Of a stretch of DNA of 64,000 nt, positions 22,349 through 33,592 are shown piece after piece. Both the position numbers and the translations under genes were made by a program. Below the pieces are notes generated by a model. The model was not told the DNA's origin. It ran no database searches and was given only the letters and a program-made list of their open reading frames with translations. Source of the stretch: Caprella mutica (taxonomy: Eukaryota > Arthropoda > Malacostraca > Amphipoda > Caprellidae); contig CANNZV010000436.1 in NCBI GenBank assembly GCA_947561585.1, forward strand, positions 429,201 to 493,200, in the 5' to 3' direction. Position 1 is the stretch's first letter. Every line of letters begins with the position of its first letter.

Positions 22349-23069
22349 CGCTTGTTCATTAATTGCATGGTTAAGCCCAAAGACAATATAAGATAGACGC
22401 TCAACTTCATGTTATAAAATACAGAGCATATTTGCACTGACGTCTCAGCTCTCACGCAACTTCTAGCCAATCATTGTTAATGTATACCTTAACTTAGCTT
22501 CGTCAAAGACAATATAGTACCTAGATAGGTTAATATTTGCATGTTAATAGAATGTTATAACTATTCTTCGTTAAAAGGAGATAGATTTTATTTAGAAAAC
22601 TAAATTGAACTTTATAGACTTAATTAATCAAAGTAATTAGTTATCTAATCCCTGATAAGTATAGAATATTTATATTTCTAACGACTCCACGCGTTAAGAC
22701 TAGAGGCCGTCATCTGTCAATATGGTTCGTTCGTTTGTACGGTTTTTCATTGTTTGCTGTGACGTATGCTACTGAATAGATAGATCGTTTCTGATTGGTT
22801 GTTATTATTCTTGTATGTGCCCTATCAAGTTGAGCGTCTATCTTATATTGTCTTTGGTAAGCCCGCTTCACACTTGCATTTTTAACACGGCGGAAGAAAA
22901 GCTTTTTTTCAAATGCGTTCACACTTGCGCTTTTTTATCGCTGATGGAAGAATAACATTAAATTTTTACTTCAGCGACGCATGTGTGAACACATTTTAAC
23001 AAAAGTTTTTTTCTGCGCTGTTAAAAATGCAAGTGTGAAGCGGGCCTTTAACCATGCAATGAACAAGCG
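22349..23069. mobile_element. Fold-back MITE family G, split by MITE F
   Basis: The left arm is cgcttgttcattaattgcat (22349-), then ggttaa and, after the MITE F insertion, gcccgcttcacacttgcatt at 22861-22880. The right arm is the inverse: tgttaaaaatgcaagtgtga from 23017, then agcgggcc, and aaccatgcaatgaacaagcg to 23069. Arms are about 55 bp once the inserted element is removed. Non-coding. Confidence 0.85.
22378..22856. mobile_element. MITE family F, copy 1
   Basis: It has about 30-bp TIRs beginning CAAAGACAATATAAGATAG, inverse at the right end. Flanks are ttaagcc (22371-22377) and gtaagcc (22857-22863), a 6/7 match, so about a 7-bp TSD. Copy 2 is at 63042-63583. Non-coding. Confidence 0.9.
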
Positions 23070-23370
23070 AAAAATATTGCTGCTGCGCTGTAGAAATTAC
23101 TCTCAAATAAAATACTTTGAAGCAATTCATTATTGAAGCAGAGTTTGAAAGCATCAATCGGATTTCAGAAAGAAGGCTTCATCTTAGACAGAATTGTGCA
23201 CGAAACTCACATTTTCCGATTTCTCTTCTATTTTCTTCCACCTTTGTTGAACATATTTTGGATGCAAATCAATGCGTTTGATACATTACTCGAGACAATC
23301 GGAATACTTGTAGTAGTAGTACTAATACACGCTTCAATTGTACAGTTTTCATTCAGCTCGAATACCATGT
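23070..23370. other. Unassigned sequence upstream of the minisatellite
   Basis: Contains an 86-codon plus-strand open frame (23133-23390) with a hydrophobic middle that runs into the repeat. No family recognised; not supported as a gene. Confidence 0.35.
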
Positions 23371-24060
23371 CACAGCTTTTCCTGGGGTAAATACCCTTTT
23401 TGTAGCTTTCCCTGGGGTAAATACCCTTGTTTCAGCTTTCCCTGGGGTAAATACCCTTGTTTCAGCTTTCCCTGGGGTAAATATCCTTGTTTCAGCTTTC
23501 CCTGGGGTAAATACCCTTGTTTCAGCTTTCCCTGGGGGTAAATATCCTTGTTTCAGCTTTCCCTGGGGTAAATACCCTTGTTTCAGCTTTCCCTGGGGTA
23601 AATACCCTTGTTTCAGCTTTCCCTGGGGTAAATATCCTTGTTTCAGCTTTCCCTGGGGTAAATACCCTTGTTTCAGCTTTCCCTGGGGTAAATACCCTTG
23701 TCACAGCTTTCCCTGGGGTAAATACCCTTGTTTCAGCTTTCCCTGGGGTAAATACCCTTGTTTCAGCTTTCCCTGGGGTAAATATCCTTGTTTCAGCTTT
23801 CCCTGGGGTAAATACCCTTGTTTCAGCTTTCCCTGGGGTAAATACCCTTGTCACAGCTTTCCCTGGGGTAAATACCCTTGTTTCAGCTTTCCCTTGTGTA
23901 AATAGCCTTGTCACAGCTATCCCTGGGGTAAATACCCGTGTCACAGCTTTCCTTGGGGTAAATACCCTTGTATCAGCTTTCCCTGAGGTGAATACCCTTG
24001 TCACAGCTTTCCCTGGGGTAAATACCCTTGTTTCAGCTTTCCCTGGGGTAAATATCCTTC
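23371..24060. repeat. 30-bp minisatellite, 23 units with higher-order structure
   Basis: The unit is ccctggggtaaatacccttg plus tttcagcttt. Each has a small hairpin, gggta-aa-taccc. Variants tttcag/tcacag and tatcc/taccc are arranged non-randomly. One unit at about 23521-23551 is 31 bp. Since 30 is divisible by 3 all frames stay open; the 190-codon plus and 160-codon minus frames are repeat artefacts unless shown otherwise. Confidence 0.95.
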
Positions 24061-24824
24061 GTCATTATGCTCCTGAAAATATGGTATGAAATTATTATCA
24101 GGAAGATTTGAAAATACCATATAATCATTATTATATGAAACTCTAATTATGAAGCAAAATTATTATTTTCTAAAAGTCTATAGGTGTATATAGATAAAAA
24201 TAGTTAATTTTCATATTATTATAAGTATATTGTACTGAGTTTCATATTATATGGTAATAATATATCATTATATATGACAATGACATATGTTTTCATATGT
24301 ATTGAGTGTGACGTCCTCAGAAACCTGATGGGACTTATGGTTCCCTGCCTCCCTGTCGGGACTCTAGAAACCCAGAGTCATTTATATGAATATAATACAA
24401 TATTATCATAATATGAACAGTTTGTTATACTATATACGATCCTAATATATACACGCAACAAAATTTTTTGGTATAGGGACTCCAAGCATAAAAATAAATC
24501 AACACCAAGCATAAAATGAAGACAAAAAATTCAACATACCTTCTCCCTTGACTCCACTCCACATACTGACGTGAGGTGTGAGAGTGTCGCACAAATAAAT
24601 GCCAGACTCTACTGAAATTACATTCTAAAGGGGTACTGAAAGTCCCCACAGGCACATCTAAACATAAAACATCCTAGTATAATTTTTATAACGGAGAATA
24701 AGAGGTGGGACCTGAAGGTCCCGCCAGTCACGAAAGGGTTAAAAGTTATTATATCATAATCCCATTATTCCCGGCAGTCCGGCTACAGTTAGCAAGGAAG
24801 TTATAGTTAGTGCAGTGACTGCAG
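24061..24824. other. AT-rich DNA; possible lone piggyBac-type end
   Basis: The sequence at 24719-24742 reads, on the minus strand, TTAA then CCCTTTCGTGACTGG, like a piggyBac-family terminus beside its TTAA. No partner end was found upstream. Several gggac/gtccc motifs occur nearby. Nothing coding is recognised. Confidence 0.35.
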
Positions 24825-26022
24825 CACAGACCAGTAAAGTAGAAGATGTCCCAATACAGTCTTTTCAAATATCTAGCGACTGATGGCACGTCAAAATGGT
24901 AAGTGCGTGATTCTTACTACATTCGCTATTGCATTATTTCTGATGTTATTATTAGGTATATTTTATGATATCTCCTAATGCGAAAATTAAATTTTTGTGA
25001 TTGTAAATGTTCATATTCCATTATTGTTTCAAAATAATCATATATAATCTCATAAATCATTTTTTATATAATTTGAACTTGTTCTGTTTTGTTGGTCACT
25101 GTCCACGCCAAAAACTAAACATTCCGCTACACAGTGTGAGAACAAAAGGTTGTCTGTTATTATTGCTCTCGAAATTACAACTGTCGTTAATCTTATAGAG
25201 TTGTGTGTATACTTCAAACTATTAATATTTCAACAATGCGTACCTATAACTTCATACCTAGTGTTATAAATTTATTAGTTTTAAAATATCATAACTAATC
25301 CAATAAATACCTAGGCCTCTAGGGTAAGTTCGAATTACCGGTCAGTTCCACATCTTCGGTCATATAAGAAAAATTATATTTTTAATAATTATTTAATTTT
25401 TAAAATGCAGTTTTTTCTTATTTGACCGAAGATGTGGAACAGACCGGTAATTCGGAAATTACCCTTATAACTACAACCTAGGTAGATACATGACCAATAA
25501 CATTTTATATAATCATTCAAGTGCTTTCTTTTATCCCTAACTATTTTTCACTAATCTGTGATGTCAATTGATGTTCAATAATATATGCTATAAATATAAC
25601 TGTCAAATAAAATAATTTTTTAATTAACCTACTGTGAAATTTTTTTATTTCGTGTGGTATATCATTATGTATACAGTATAGTTACTATAGTATATGGTCT
25701 TCACTGTTAATAAGAAAGAGTGGGAAAAATTGTATATATTAAAGATAATTTTCACTATATTATCAAATAAATAGAAACTATAAATTAATCTAAAAGAGTG
25801 CATTAAAATCCAAACTGTTTTAGTTTAGTCTCCCCTCAAAATGAACAGCATAGAAAACGTGCAATATTTAAATTAGTTACCCCTAATAACTTCCAATTTG
25901 TGTGACATCACGCACCTACCGTCTCTGATTGGTTCTCATTTTCCCGCGGTCTCTCTCCACTCAAATTATTGTGCAGTGGTGTCCACGCAGCATTGGAACA
26001 TCTTCTACTTTACTGGTCTGTG
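24825..26022. mobile_element. TIR element with 7-bp TSD (1.2 kb, no transposase)
   Basis: The ends CACAGACCAGTAAAGTAGA and its inverse (tctactttactggtctgtg) are matched and extend about 30 bp with few differences. The heptamer actgcag is at 24818-24824 and 26023-26029. The interior is AT-rich, has no recognisable protein and contains a family E MITE. Confidence 0.82.
25321..25465. mobile_element. MITE family E, copy 3 (best preserved)
   Basis: 145 bp that is almost all inverted repeat: agggtaagttcgaattaccg and onward through cagttccacatcttcggtca, mirrored at the right end by tgaccgaagatgtggaac and ggtaattcggaaattaccct. Confidence 0.9.
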
Positions 26023-26721
26023 ACTGCAGCCACGGGAGTATGTTGTCATCAGGGATCCCACTCTGTTATTTTGAATAAACCCAGAATAGCACATGAAAAA
26101 AAAAAAAAACCTAGAACTATTATTTATCTTAAAATATTGTAAATTCTCTTGCAGGAGTTGAAACAATGGTCGAAATGTCTGCTTTATAATTCAATAGAAA
26201 TAACTCTTTAACCCTATAGTGCCCAACTTTTTTTAAATGCACATAAATCTATTTTTTCTATTACAATTATTTCTTACCGTGATAAGATATGGTAAAAACC
26301 AAAAAAAATATATATATATTTATTAGTACATTTTTTATCCAAACGTTCTCGTACGAGTACAATGGACACTCCAATCATAAAAAATTCACAGTGCTCAATC
26401 CGTGGACTTATGTGTTTTGAAGGCTTTTGAGGTGTTCTGAAGTGAATTAAAGACAATTGGATACATTTTTTTTATTGTAATTCGTTGGAAAATATACTTT
26501 GAACATAAAAAATTGAAAATACTATTTTTTTTCTTAGAAGACACCAAAATAATCATTAAAAAATAAAAAAATACTATAAAACAAAACAAAGAACAAATCC
26601 TATACTAAAATAATCCTTATATAACGATATTAATGGCACATATAAATTTCTAACATCACAAACATTCCTTTGGTAGAAATAAGTAGACTAAATAATGACA
26701 AGACTTGTTTTTAACATAACA

Positions 26722-28732
26722 TTATTCATTGTGGAACTTTGAGAAACAATTATTATCAGCAGTGAGACATAAAGTCACTTTGCATTTAGAGCATTCCCAA
26801 CGTGCTCTGGATTTGCATCCTGGCATCTTGCATCGTTGTTGATTTTCTTGGTAGGTTGGCCAATGATGAAAACCATCCATCCTGACTGCATTTTCGGGGA
26901 GAGGCTTTGTATTATTTCCCCGCTTTCTCTTCTCAGTTTGCCTAAATTCAACTGACAGAGAAGGCCTCCCCTGTCGCTTATGAAGCACTTTTCCTGCTAG
27001 TACCAAGGAATTCGCAACTGACAACTTGAAATCTTGTAGAGGAAGGACGTCTTTCAAAGGCACTTGTGCAGAGTTACAGTCTCTCCGATATAAGAGCCAG
27101 CTGTTCACCACTGTTACATCTAACAGGTGGTAAATGATCTTGTGGTAGAATTTGTGAGATCTAATGTGAATTCTGTAGAGGGAGACAAGAGAGTCCATGA
27201 GATCAACTCCACCCATAAATTCATTATATTTCTTAACCGCCTCAGGGTAACTTACATCAATTACTTGTTTTTTCTTTTTATCATATCTAGTGCAGGTACC
27301 GAGGGGATGAGCTGACGAAAAACTTGAAATGAGGTTGACGCAACGGTTGTCTGCCCATTTCAAGACTCTGAGCTCCACGCCATCAACAGTTCCTGAAAAT
27401 TCACAATGTGAACCTCTTCCTTTTTTCACCAAGTCTTTGTCATTGGTCATCTTGGCACCGATACCTTTTACTCTGTTCAGTCTCACTGTACCAAGAGCAA
27501 ATATACCTTTCTTAGCAAGGGTACAAATCAAAGGGACAGATGTGAACCAATTATCAAAATGAATTAGATAATTTTGATGATGAGGAACTGATTGAACCAA
27601 GCGCAGAACAATATTGCTGCTAGCACCAAGATCAGGCTCATTTTCAACTGGTTTTATTTTCCCAATGTACACTTCAAAATCATATTGCATTCCTGCACTA
27701 TCACACAGGGCAAAAATTTTGAACCCCCATTTGTGTGGCTTGGAAGGTAAATATTGTTTTAGCGCCGATACTCCTTTGAATGGGACAATCTGTTCATCTA
27801 CACTAAGCATTTGACTTTTAGGAATTGAACTGAATTTATTTTTTAGATGTGTCAAAAGAGGTCTGATTTTATAAAGTGGGTCATAGTTAGGACTATTTCT
27901 AGCAGGTGCGTTTTGATTGTCATTACAATGAATCATTTTTTTAATTTTTTCCCATCTGTTACGTGAAAATATATCTGAAATGCAATTGAAGTCAAATTTA
28001 CCTGACCAGTACAGACGTGCTTTGCTTATTTTTACCATACTCATGTACAGTAGAGTTCCAAAAAATTGTTCCAATTCATTGTTATCCAAGTTTAGAGGTT
28101 TGGTAGAGTCAACTTGGATTGCGTAGAGATTAGTCTGGTGAACCAAATGCTCCATGATGTCTTCATCAAAGAATGTTTTGAAATATTCAATAGGGTCTTT
28201 TACTATTTCTTCTGTTGGTAATGAACTTCTCCACTCGGGTTTTTCTCTCGCTGATTCTTCACCAGATATCAGCTTCCATGGTATTGTTCTGGTCTGGTCT
28301 TCACTTGTTGAAGTTACTGATCTTGGATGATCTGAAGGAATGATTTCTTCATCAGTTTCATCATCTGTAACCTCTTCTACTTCACCGACTTCAATTTCAA
28401 CATCACTGCCTGTGAATGAAACTATAAATTAGAAATGAAAATCATTATGGCTTATCTCTGAATTCAATATTACTAGCTGATTGAATAAAGAATGAAAGGG
28501 TACAATATTGGTTACAATAACGAATGTATTTATTTTCAATTATGTGCATAACATTATATTGAACAACATATTGTTCTAAACTTCATATAGTTTATAATAT
28601 AACAAATGGAATAGTCTTACCTAATTCTAATATGTCCAGCTCTTCAGTTATAGGATTTATCAGATCTTCTTCCTCTATTATATTTGCTATCCGACTTCTT
28701 TGTTGTCGGCCATAAAATCCTAATGGCTTCAT
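26722..28732 (-). CDS. piggyBac-family transposase, two exons (599 aa)
   Basis: Catalyses cut-and-paste transposition at TTAA. Exon 1 runs 28732-28621 (starts MKPLGFYGRQQRSRIA); a GT...AG intron covers 28620-28410 (donor GTAAGA, acceptor ttcattcacag); exon 2 runs 28409-26722. I chose this model because the 477-codon frame starting at 28155 is open upstream through an acidic segment to the acceptor, and exon 1 joins it in phase. The DDE/D-type catalytic aspartates lie in SVDEQIVPFKG (D242), HFDNWFTSV (D323) and FMGGVDLMDS (D440). A Cys-rich zinc-binding tail (CKMPGCKSRARWECSKCK ... C) ends the protein, as in other family members. Length is usual for the family, with no internal stop. A minus-strand AATAAA is at 26476-26471. 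Splicing is predicted, not proved. Confidence 0.93.
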
Positions 28733-28880
28733 TGTACTTTATAAATATATATATACTATATTTATCACTAATTTCATTACAGTAATAAAATATGTTTATC
28801 TGAAAAATATTATTTAGTAATAAGAAACGCAAATACTAAATTTAAACAAAAATATACAAAGCGAAATGAGATTACACGAG

Positions 28881-28913
28881 CCAAGACAACATGTTCTGAA
28901 CATGTTGTCTTGG
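28881..28913. promoter_or_regulatory. 33-bp near-perfect palindrome upstream of the transposase gene
   Basis: The 16-base arm ccaagacaacatgttc, one central t, then its exact inverse. It lies about 150 bp upstream of the start codon inside the piggyBac element. It could be a transposase or host-factor binding site; the role is inference. Confidence 0.75.
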
Positions 28914-29352
28914 GCGGCGTGCGTGTACACATACCAAAACACATACAGAATTAGCATGAAGTGCCCGCTTATCTCGAACGAGAACATTTGAATTTTTCCT
29001 TGGATTTTCAAATATATTGATTCAATTGTAGTAAACTTTGTTTTAGATACAACATAGAACTTATCTCTACACCATTATAATTTTTTTAGACTGATTCTAT
29101 TAGTAGTTTTTTGTGAAATATGAATATAACAGCAGCAAACCACATCACGTGCTACGCCCACCATTGTCCGTGCCATACTAACGATAGAAAAAAATACATC
29201 ACCAATTTTTCAAAAAGGAGTGATCAATTAGATAGAGAAAACACTTGACTAAACAGAGGAAGAAAGCTCGATGTACGAAACATTATGCAATTGCATCAAT
29301 AAAATAAGTTTCAAACGTACTCGGAGAGCGTCACTGGGCACTATAGGGTTAA

Positions 29353-30283
29353 ATGTCAAATCTGAAAAAAAAAATTTGCTTTGACATGATATGATATGCA
29401 ACTCATTTATGGATGATCCGATGTTGATTAATTTGCATAAGTATTCTAGATCGATATAATCCTTCCCAATTTTATTGTTACCAAATCAAATAATAACTAT
29501 TTCGAATATTGTGTACAAACGGGAAATCTTTGAAAAAGTAAAAAATTGGATGAAGGAGTAGATAACCCTATCATTTCGAAAGAGTATAATATTGAAACTT
29601 GAACGAAGCATACTGTACTAGTTATGTTAAGAACCGGAGAGAGGAAAATTTGAAAGTCAACATCAGTTACATTTTTTTTATCCTAAAGTCTAACTCTAAT
29701 ACATACTCATAAAACTTTATTCATACCTCCAATCCAAACAGTGCTCTCATATCTTAAATTCTTGAATGTTCAGATTTGAAGAATTCTACTGTAACTGTAG
29801 TTTCTCAACAGGATGAGGATTTACATGATACCTACAGATAACAAGCATATTGAACACGATCATTTTCATTGATTTGCTCTTTTGTGTGTATTGTGACAGT
29901 ATACATATAATATATTTATAGCATTTTACATATACATCTTGTCTAACAGTGTTTTATATATAATATGGATGAGAAGCATCCATATCTTTGTGTGCAGGAT
30001 GTCTTATTTTAAAATTTTCTTCTTGATTTAACAATCTAGGCACTTCCGATCTATTTTGGAAGTGACTACTGTTATCTATTTATCTTTTATAAATTTCTAC
30101 TGTATTAAAATCCTACCATGTATTTCAGATTACAATTAGAATTTTTTTTGTATTTATTTCTTCACTTTTGATTTCAAACTTTTAGTTAGATAATTTAGAA
30201 CTCTTGTGTGCCATTGAAAAGGCTGATGTGCTCTGAAAACACCACTGAAATATCTCCAACTTGGATGTGTTGTTCCAGCATAA
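29353..30283. other. AT-rich DNA without supported genes
   Basis: No repeat structure or coding frame that I can support. The right portion (from about 30180) may already belong to the terminal region of the DIRS element. Confidence 0.5.
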
Positions 30284-30508
30284 CTAGTTCAATGTCTCTT
30301 GCCTTAGCAAGCTTTTAAGTTCAATGTCACTTGCCTTAGCAAGCTTTTAAGTTCAATGTCTCTTGCCTTAGCAAGCTTTTAAGTTCAATGTCTCTTGCCT
30401 TAGCAAGCTTTTAAGTTCAATGTCTCTTGCCTTAGCAAGCTTTTAAGTTCAATGTCTCTTGCCTTAGCAAGCTTTTAAGTTCAATGTCTCTTGCCTTAGC
30501 AAGCTTTT
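30284..30508. repeat. 32-bp tandem repeat, 7 copies, before the DIRS coding region
   Basis: The unit gttcaatgtctcttgcctta + gcaagcttttaa recurs every 32 bp from about 30285. Each unit contains the hairpin cttgc-ctta-gcaag. Copies are almost identical, so the array is young or homogenised. Confidence 0.93.
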
Positions 30509-30563
30509 TACGGTTCACTAACCACAATTTTCTTTGTTTTATCGTGTCAAAATTTTTTGTGAT

Positions 30564-31894
30564 ATGGATTCTGATAAAAGAAAAGGAGCGACTTCAGATT
30601 CAGATTTGTCTTCAAAAAGATCAAAATCCGGACAAGATGCTTCTTCAAAGCGACATATCTCGACAGATCCCTACCCTCGTGTTGGGTTATCGGAAAATGT
30701 TGAAGGCTTCATGCCCCTTCTTATGAAAAACTCCGAGCCTCTCCTTTCGTCACTGAGGAAAGAGACTCTCCTCTTCAGAAGAGCGTAGACCTTTCTGCCA
30801 TTTCACACATTAAAAATGGACCTAGCTCTGTCTCAGGTACGTGTGCACAGGTATTTGAAAACCCTGGTTCTTCGAAGCGTACGTCTGGACCCAATGCGCG
30901 TACGAACGAAGAAAAATCCTCTGTTAAACCACGACCTATGAAGGGAAAAAGTTCTGGCACTACAAAACCACTGAAATCAAAGAAGGCACGGAGGTCTAAA
31001 CGAACTTCAACAGTTGCATCTTCAGATTGTGACAAGAGCGACTCTTCGGAAGCCCTCTCTGTATCTGACCCTTCCTTGAAAGATTCTGTCGGTAGAGTTG
31101 ACAAAACAGGTGCAATACCTCACGAATCTGGTTCAGTCCCAAAACACGTCACACGCTGGTCCCTCCTCGGCTCCTCATCTTTGCCACCCTACCTCTTCGG
31201 AGACCCCTGTTGCGTCTCTCGGTACTCAATCTACAGTCTCCGGAAATCCTGGTGAGGTTCTCTTCTCTGTCGGACGGAAACCAGTCCATCGCAACAAAAG
31301 CCGATTTCACATGAGGGCTGCCTGCAGGTGAGCATTTGCCCGAACGTATAAAAACCAAAATATGGTCTGATGTATATGTAGATTTCTATACCTTGTTGCA
31401 TCCTGAACATGAAGACTCGTATAGTCTATCTTTCTCCTCCTCCTCACAACACTCTTTGACTGCCTTGCCCAGGAAGCATCGCCCTCTTTCCGAAAGAGAA
31501 TGGTGTAAGGCCTTTGATGATTACCTAGCTGTCCACTCCCGAAAATTTCCGTCTTTAGTTAGCGACGTCATCACCTACGGGAAGTTCATCAAAGACCTGA
31601 TCGATCAAGGTTTTAATTGGTCGTTTTATGATGCTTGCTTCAGGAAAGACAGAGTTTAATCGTTGTCCTTGGACGAACATACGTGTCGACCTGCAAATAA
31701 AAGCTACGTTTCCAAAACAACCAACTCGTCCATTCCGCCAGAGCTTCGACGGTCCTCAAAACCATCCTAACATGATGAAAATACCTGGAGGGTTTTGTTT
31801 TCGCCACCACACGAAAGGAATACACTGTCTCGTCGCAAAATGCAGGTACAATCACCAGTGCCCCAAATGTCGTGGACCACATCCACTCTTCTAA
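30564..31894 (+). pseudogene. DIRS gag-like ORF, frame-broken
   Basis: Begins MDSDKRKGATSDSD at 30564, a Ser/Lys-rich N-terminus, and breaks near 30788. It continues in other frames: Lys/Ser-rich 30938-31100, then LPERIKTKIWSDVYVDFYTL and FDDYLAVHSRKFPSL at about 31336-31659 (the conserved gag-like region of DIRS elements). It ends with CPWTNIRVDLQIKA, then GFCFRHHTKGIHCLVAKCRY and CPKCRGPHP, a Cys/His zinc-knuckle-like end. At least three frameshifts make it non-functional. Expected role: structural nucleic-acid-binding protein. Confidence 0.78.
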
Positions 31895-32337
31895 TGCCAC
31901 TCAGACCAGCGACAATTTGCCCTCCCCGGTTCAATTACAATCACTCGTCCCGTTACTAGAGGGATACAAAGACTCTGAGTACGTGATAAAAGGTTTTTCA
32001 GAGGGTTTTTACTTGGATTTTTCCGGTACAGATAGCAATTTGCATTGCAAAAATTCTCTTTCAGTCTCCGAAAATTAAGATCTCGTACATGAAAAGTTGT
32101 CCTCAGAATTATTTTCCTCTCGTATATCGGGTCCTTACGATGAACCTCCTCTATTAAATTTTAAATGTTCACCTTTAGCGTTGAGACAGAAAAAAAATTC
32201 GAAAAAGTACCGTCTCTTACATAATCTTTCATACCCTTACAACTAAGACGCCGTCAACTATAATATAGACAAGAATGATGCCAAAGTGCAGTATGCCAAG
32301 CTTGACGATGCGATAAAAATAATACAAACTCATAATA

Positions 32338-33592
32338 CAGGGAGGGGCGTAAGTTTGGAAGCAATTTTTCAAACATTAATATAATTCTTAAAAATAAGTT
32401 CCTAAGTAGGTGATAGGGTTTGAACTATAGTAGAGACACTACATTATGACGTGGCAGTGTTATTTTTTTTACAAAAATTTAGTCAATTCAAAAATGTCAG
32501 ACAAAAGAGAAGCCATTATTGCTCTACACCGTGCCGGGAAGTCAGATTCCGTCATTTCAAAGACTCTCTCAATAGCGAGATCGACTGTTTGGAAGTGTGT
32601 GAAGCGTTTTAATGAGAGAGGAGACTTGACTGATCGTCCAAGAAGTGGTAGACCACGCTCACAACGCACCAAACAACTGATAAAATGTGCCCGAGAGAAG
32701 ATCAGGAGGAACCCGAAAAGGTCAATACGATTGTTAGCCAAAACAGCTAATGTGAGTCCCAGAACATTGAGAAGAGTTGTCAAAGAAGACCTAAAGATGT
32801 CCTCTTTCACCCTCCAAAAGAGACAGACTCTATCAGAAGCTGTAAAGAAAAAGAGATTGGAGAGAAGCAAAGCACTTCTGAGAGAATTGAAGTCTGGCAC
32901 GGCTGGTGAAATTGTTTGGTCTGACAAAAAAATTTCACAGTGGAAATGGCTCACAACCGGAGGAATGACAGAATAATTGGTAAAAGTGCAAAAGACATCC
33001 CATACAACCAAAAAACTGTCCACAGAACCATGAAACCTGCTTCAGTAATGGTCTGGGCCGCCGTTTCAGAAACTTGGAGATCTCCTTTAATTTTTGTGGA
33101 ACAAGGCGCCAAAATCAATGCTAAATGTTATATTTAGAATATTTCGACGCCAATGTTGGAGTCAGCTAAGGATCACTTCGGTAATGACACTCTATGGACA
33201 TTTCAGCAAGACGGCGCGACTTCACATACTGCAAATGTCACTCAAAACTGGTGCCATGACCATCTTCCACGGTTTTGGTCCAAAAGAAATGTGGCCTCCC
33301 TGATTCCCAGATGTTAATCCTATGGACTTTTCGGTATGGTCCATTCTTGAATCAAAGGCCTGTGGTAAATTCCATCGCAGTGTGGATGATTTAAAGCGTT
33401 CGCTACAGAGATCTTGGAAGGAAATTTCACAAGAACAGTTGCGTGCCCCAGTAGGAGGAGTTCGGAGGAGATTTGAGGCTGTTATTAAAAACAAGGGGGG
33501 ACATTTTGAATAAATTTATGATTTTTGAATTCTTAAAACCCTTATGTAATAATACATAACTGTAAATTATTAAATATATTTTTCGTTGGATC
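32338..33592 (+). mobile_element. Tc1/mariner element, copy 1, nested in DIRS RT
   Basis: Starts CAGGGAGGGGCGTAAG after TA at 32336-32337. Its 3' side is cut at about 33592: the other copy continues for about 35 more bases to the terminal cagggt, here replaced by DIRS sequence. The insertion splits the DIRS RT between DDAIKIIQTH and LAKVDIADAF. Confidence 0.88.
32494..33513 (+). pseudogene. Tc1/mariner transposase, copy 1
   Basis: Start chosen at MSDKREAIIALHRAGKSD. Helix-turn-helix N-terminus (VISKTLSIARSTVWKCVKRF; GRPRSQRTKQLIKC), then the catalytic core: first Asp in IVWSDKK (about 32915), second in WTFQQDGATSH (about 33210), third in the region DVNPMDFSVWSILE (about 33315). Frameshifts near 32930 and 33295 and stops (one in KCYI before ISTPMLE, one where copy 2 has PPCSPD) break it. 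The spacing between the second and third Asp across the frameshift is about 37 residues, pointing to a DD37D-type branch; this is inference. Ends with FEAVIKNKGGHFE. Confidence 0.87.

Larger units (their letters stand above)
26212..29348 (-). mobile_element. Complete piggyBac-family transposon
   Basis: TTAA occurs at 26208-26211 and 29349-29352. Immediately inside, both ends read CCCTATAGTGCCCA (14 identical bases, right end on the minus strand). Subterminal inverted motifs gttctcgtacgag (about 26344) and ctcgaacgagaac (about 28974) add symmetry. The 3137-bp interior carries one spliced transposase gene on the minus strand. Nothing visible makes it non-autonomous. Confidence 0.95.

Noticed and set aside
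23371..24060. Possible CRISPR array
   Set aside because: Directly abutting 30-bp units with no unique spacers, in an evidently eukaryotic context.
23338..24089. Repetitive proteins on both strands over the 30-bp minisatellite
   Set aside because: A repeat length divisible by three keeps frames open automatically; no start context, signal or flanking coding sequence supports a gene.
32469..33023. 184-codon minus-strand ORF
   Set aside because: Antisense of the Tc1/mariner transposase; likewise 51436-51816 over copy 2.
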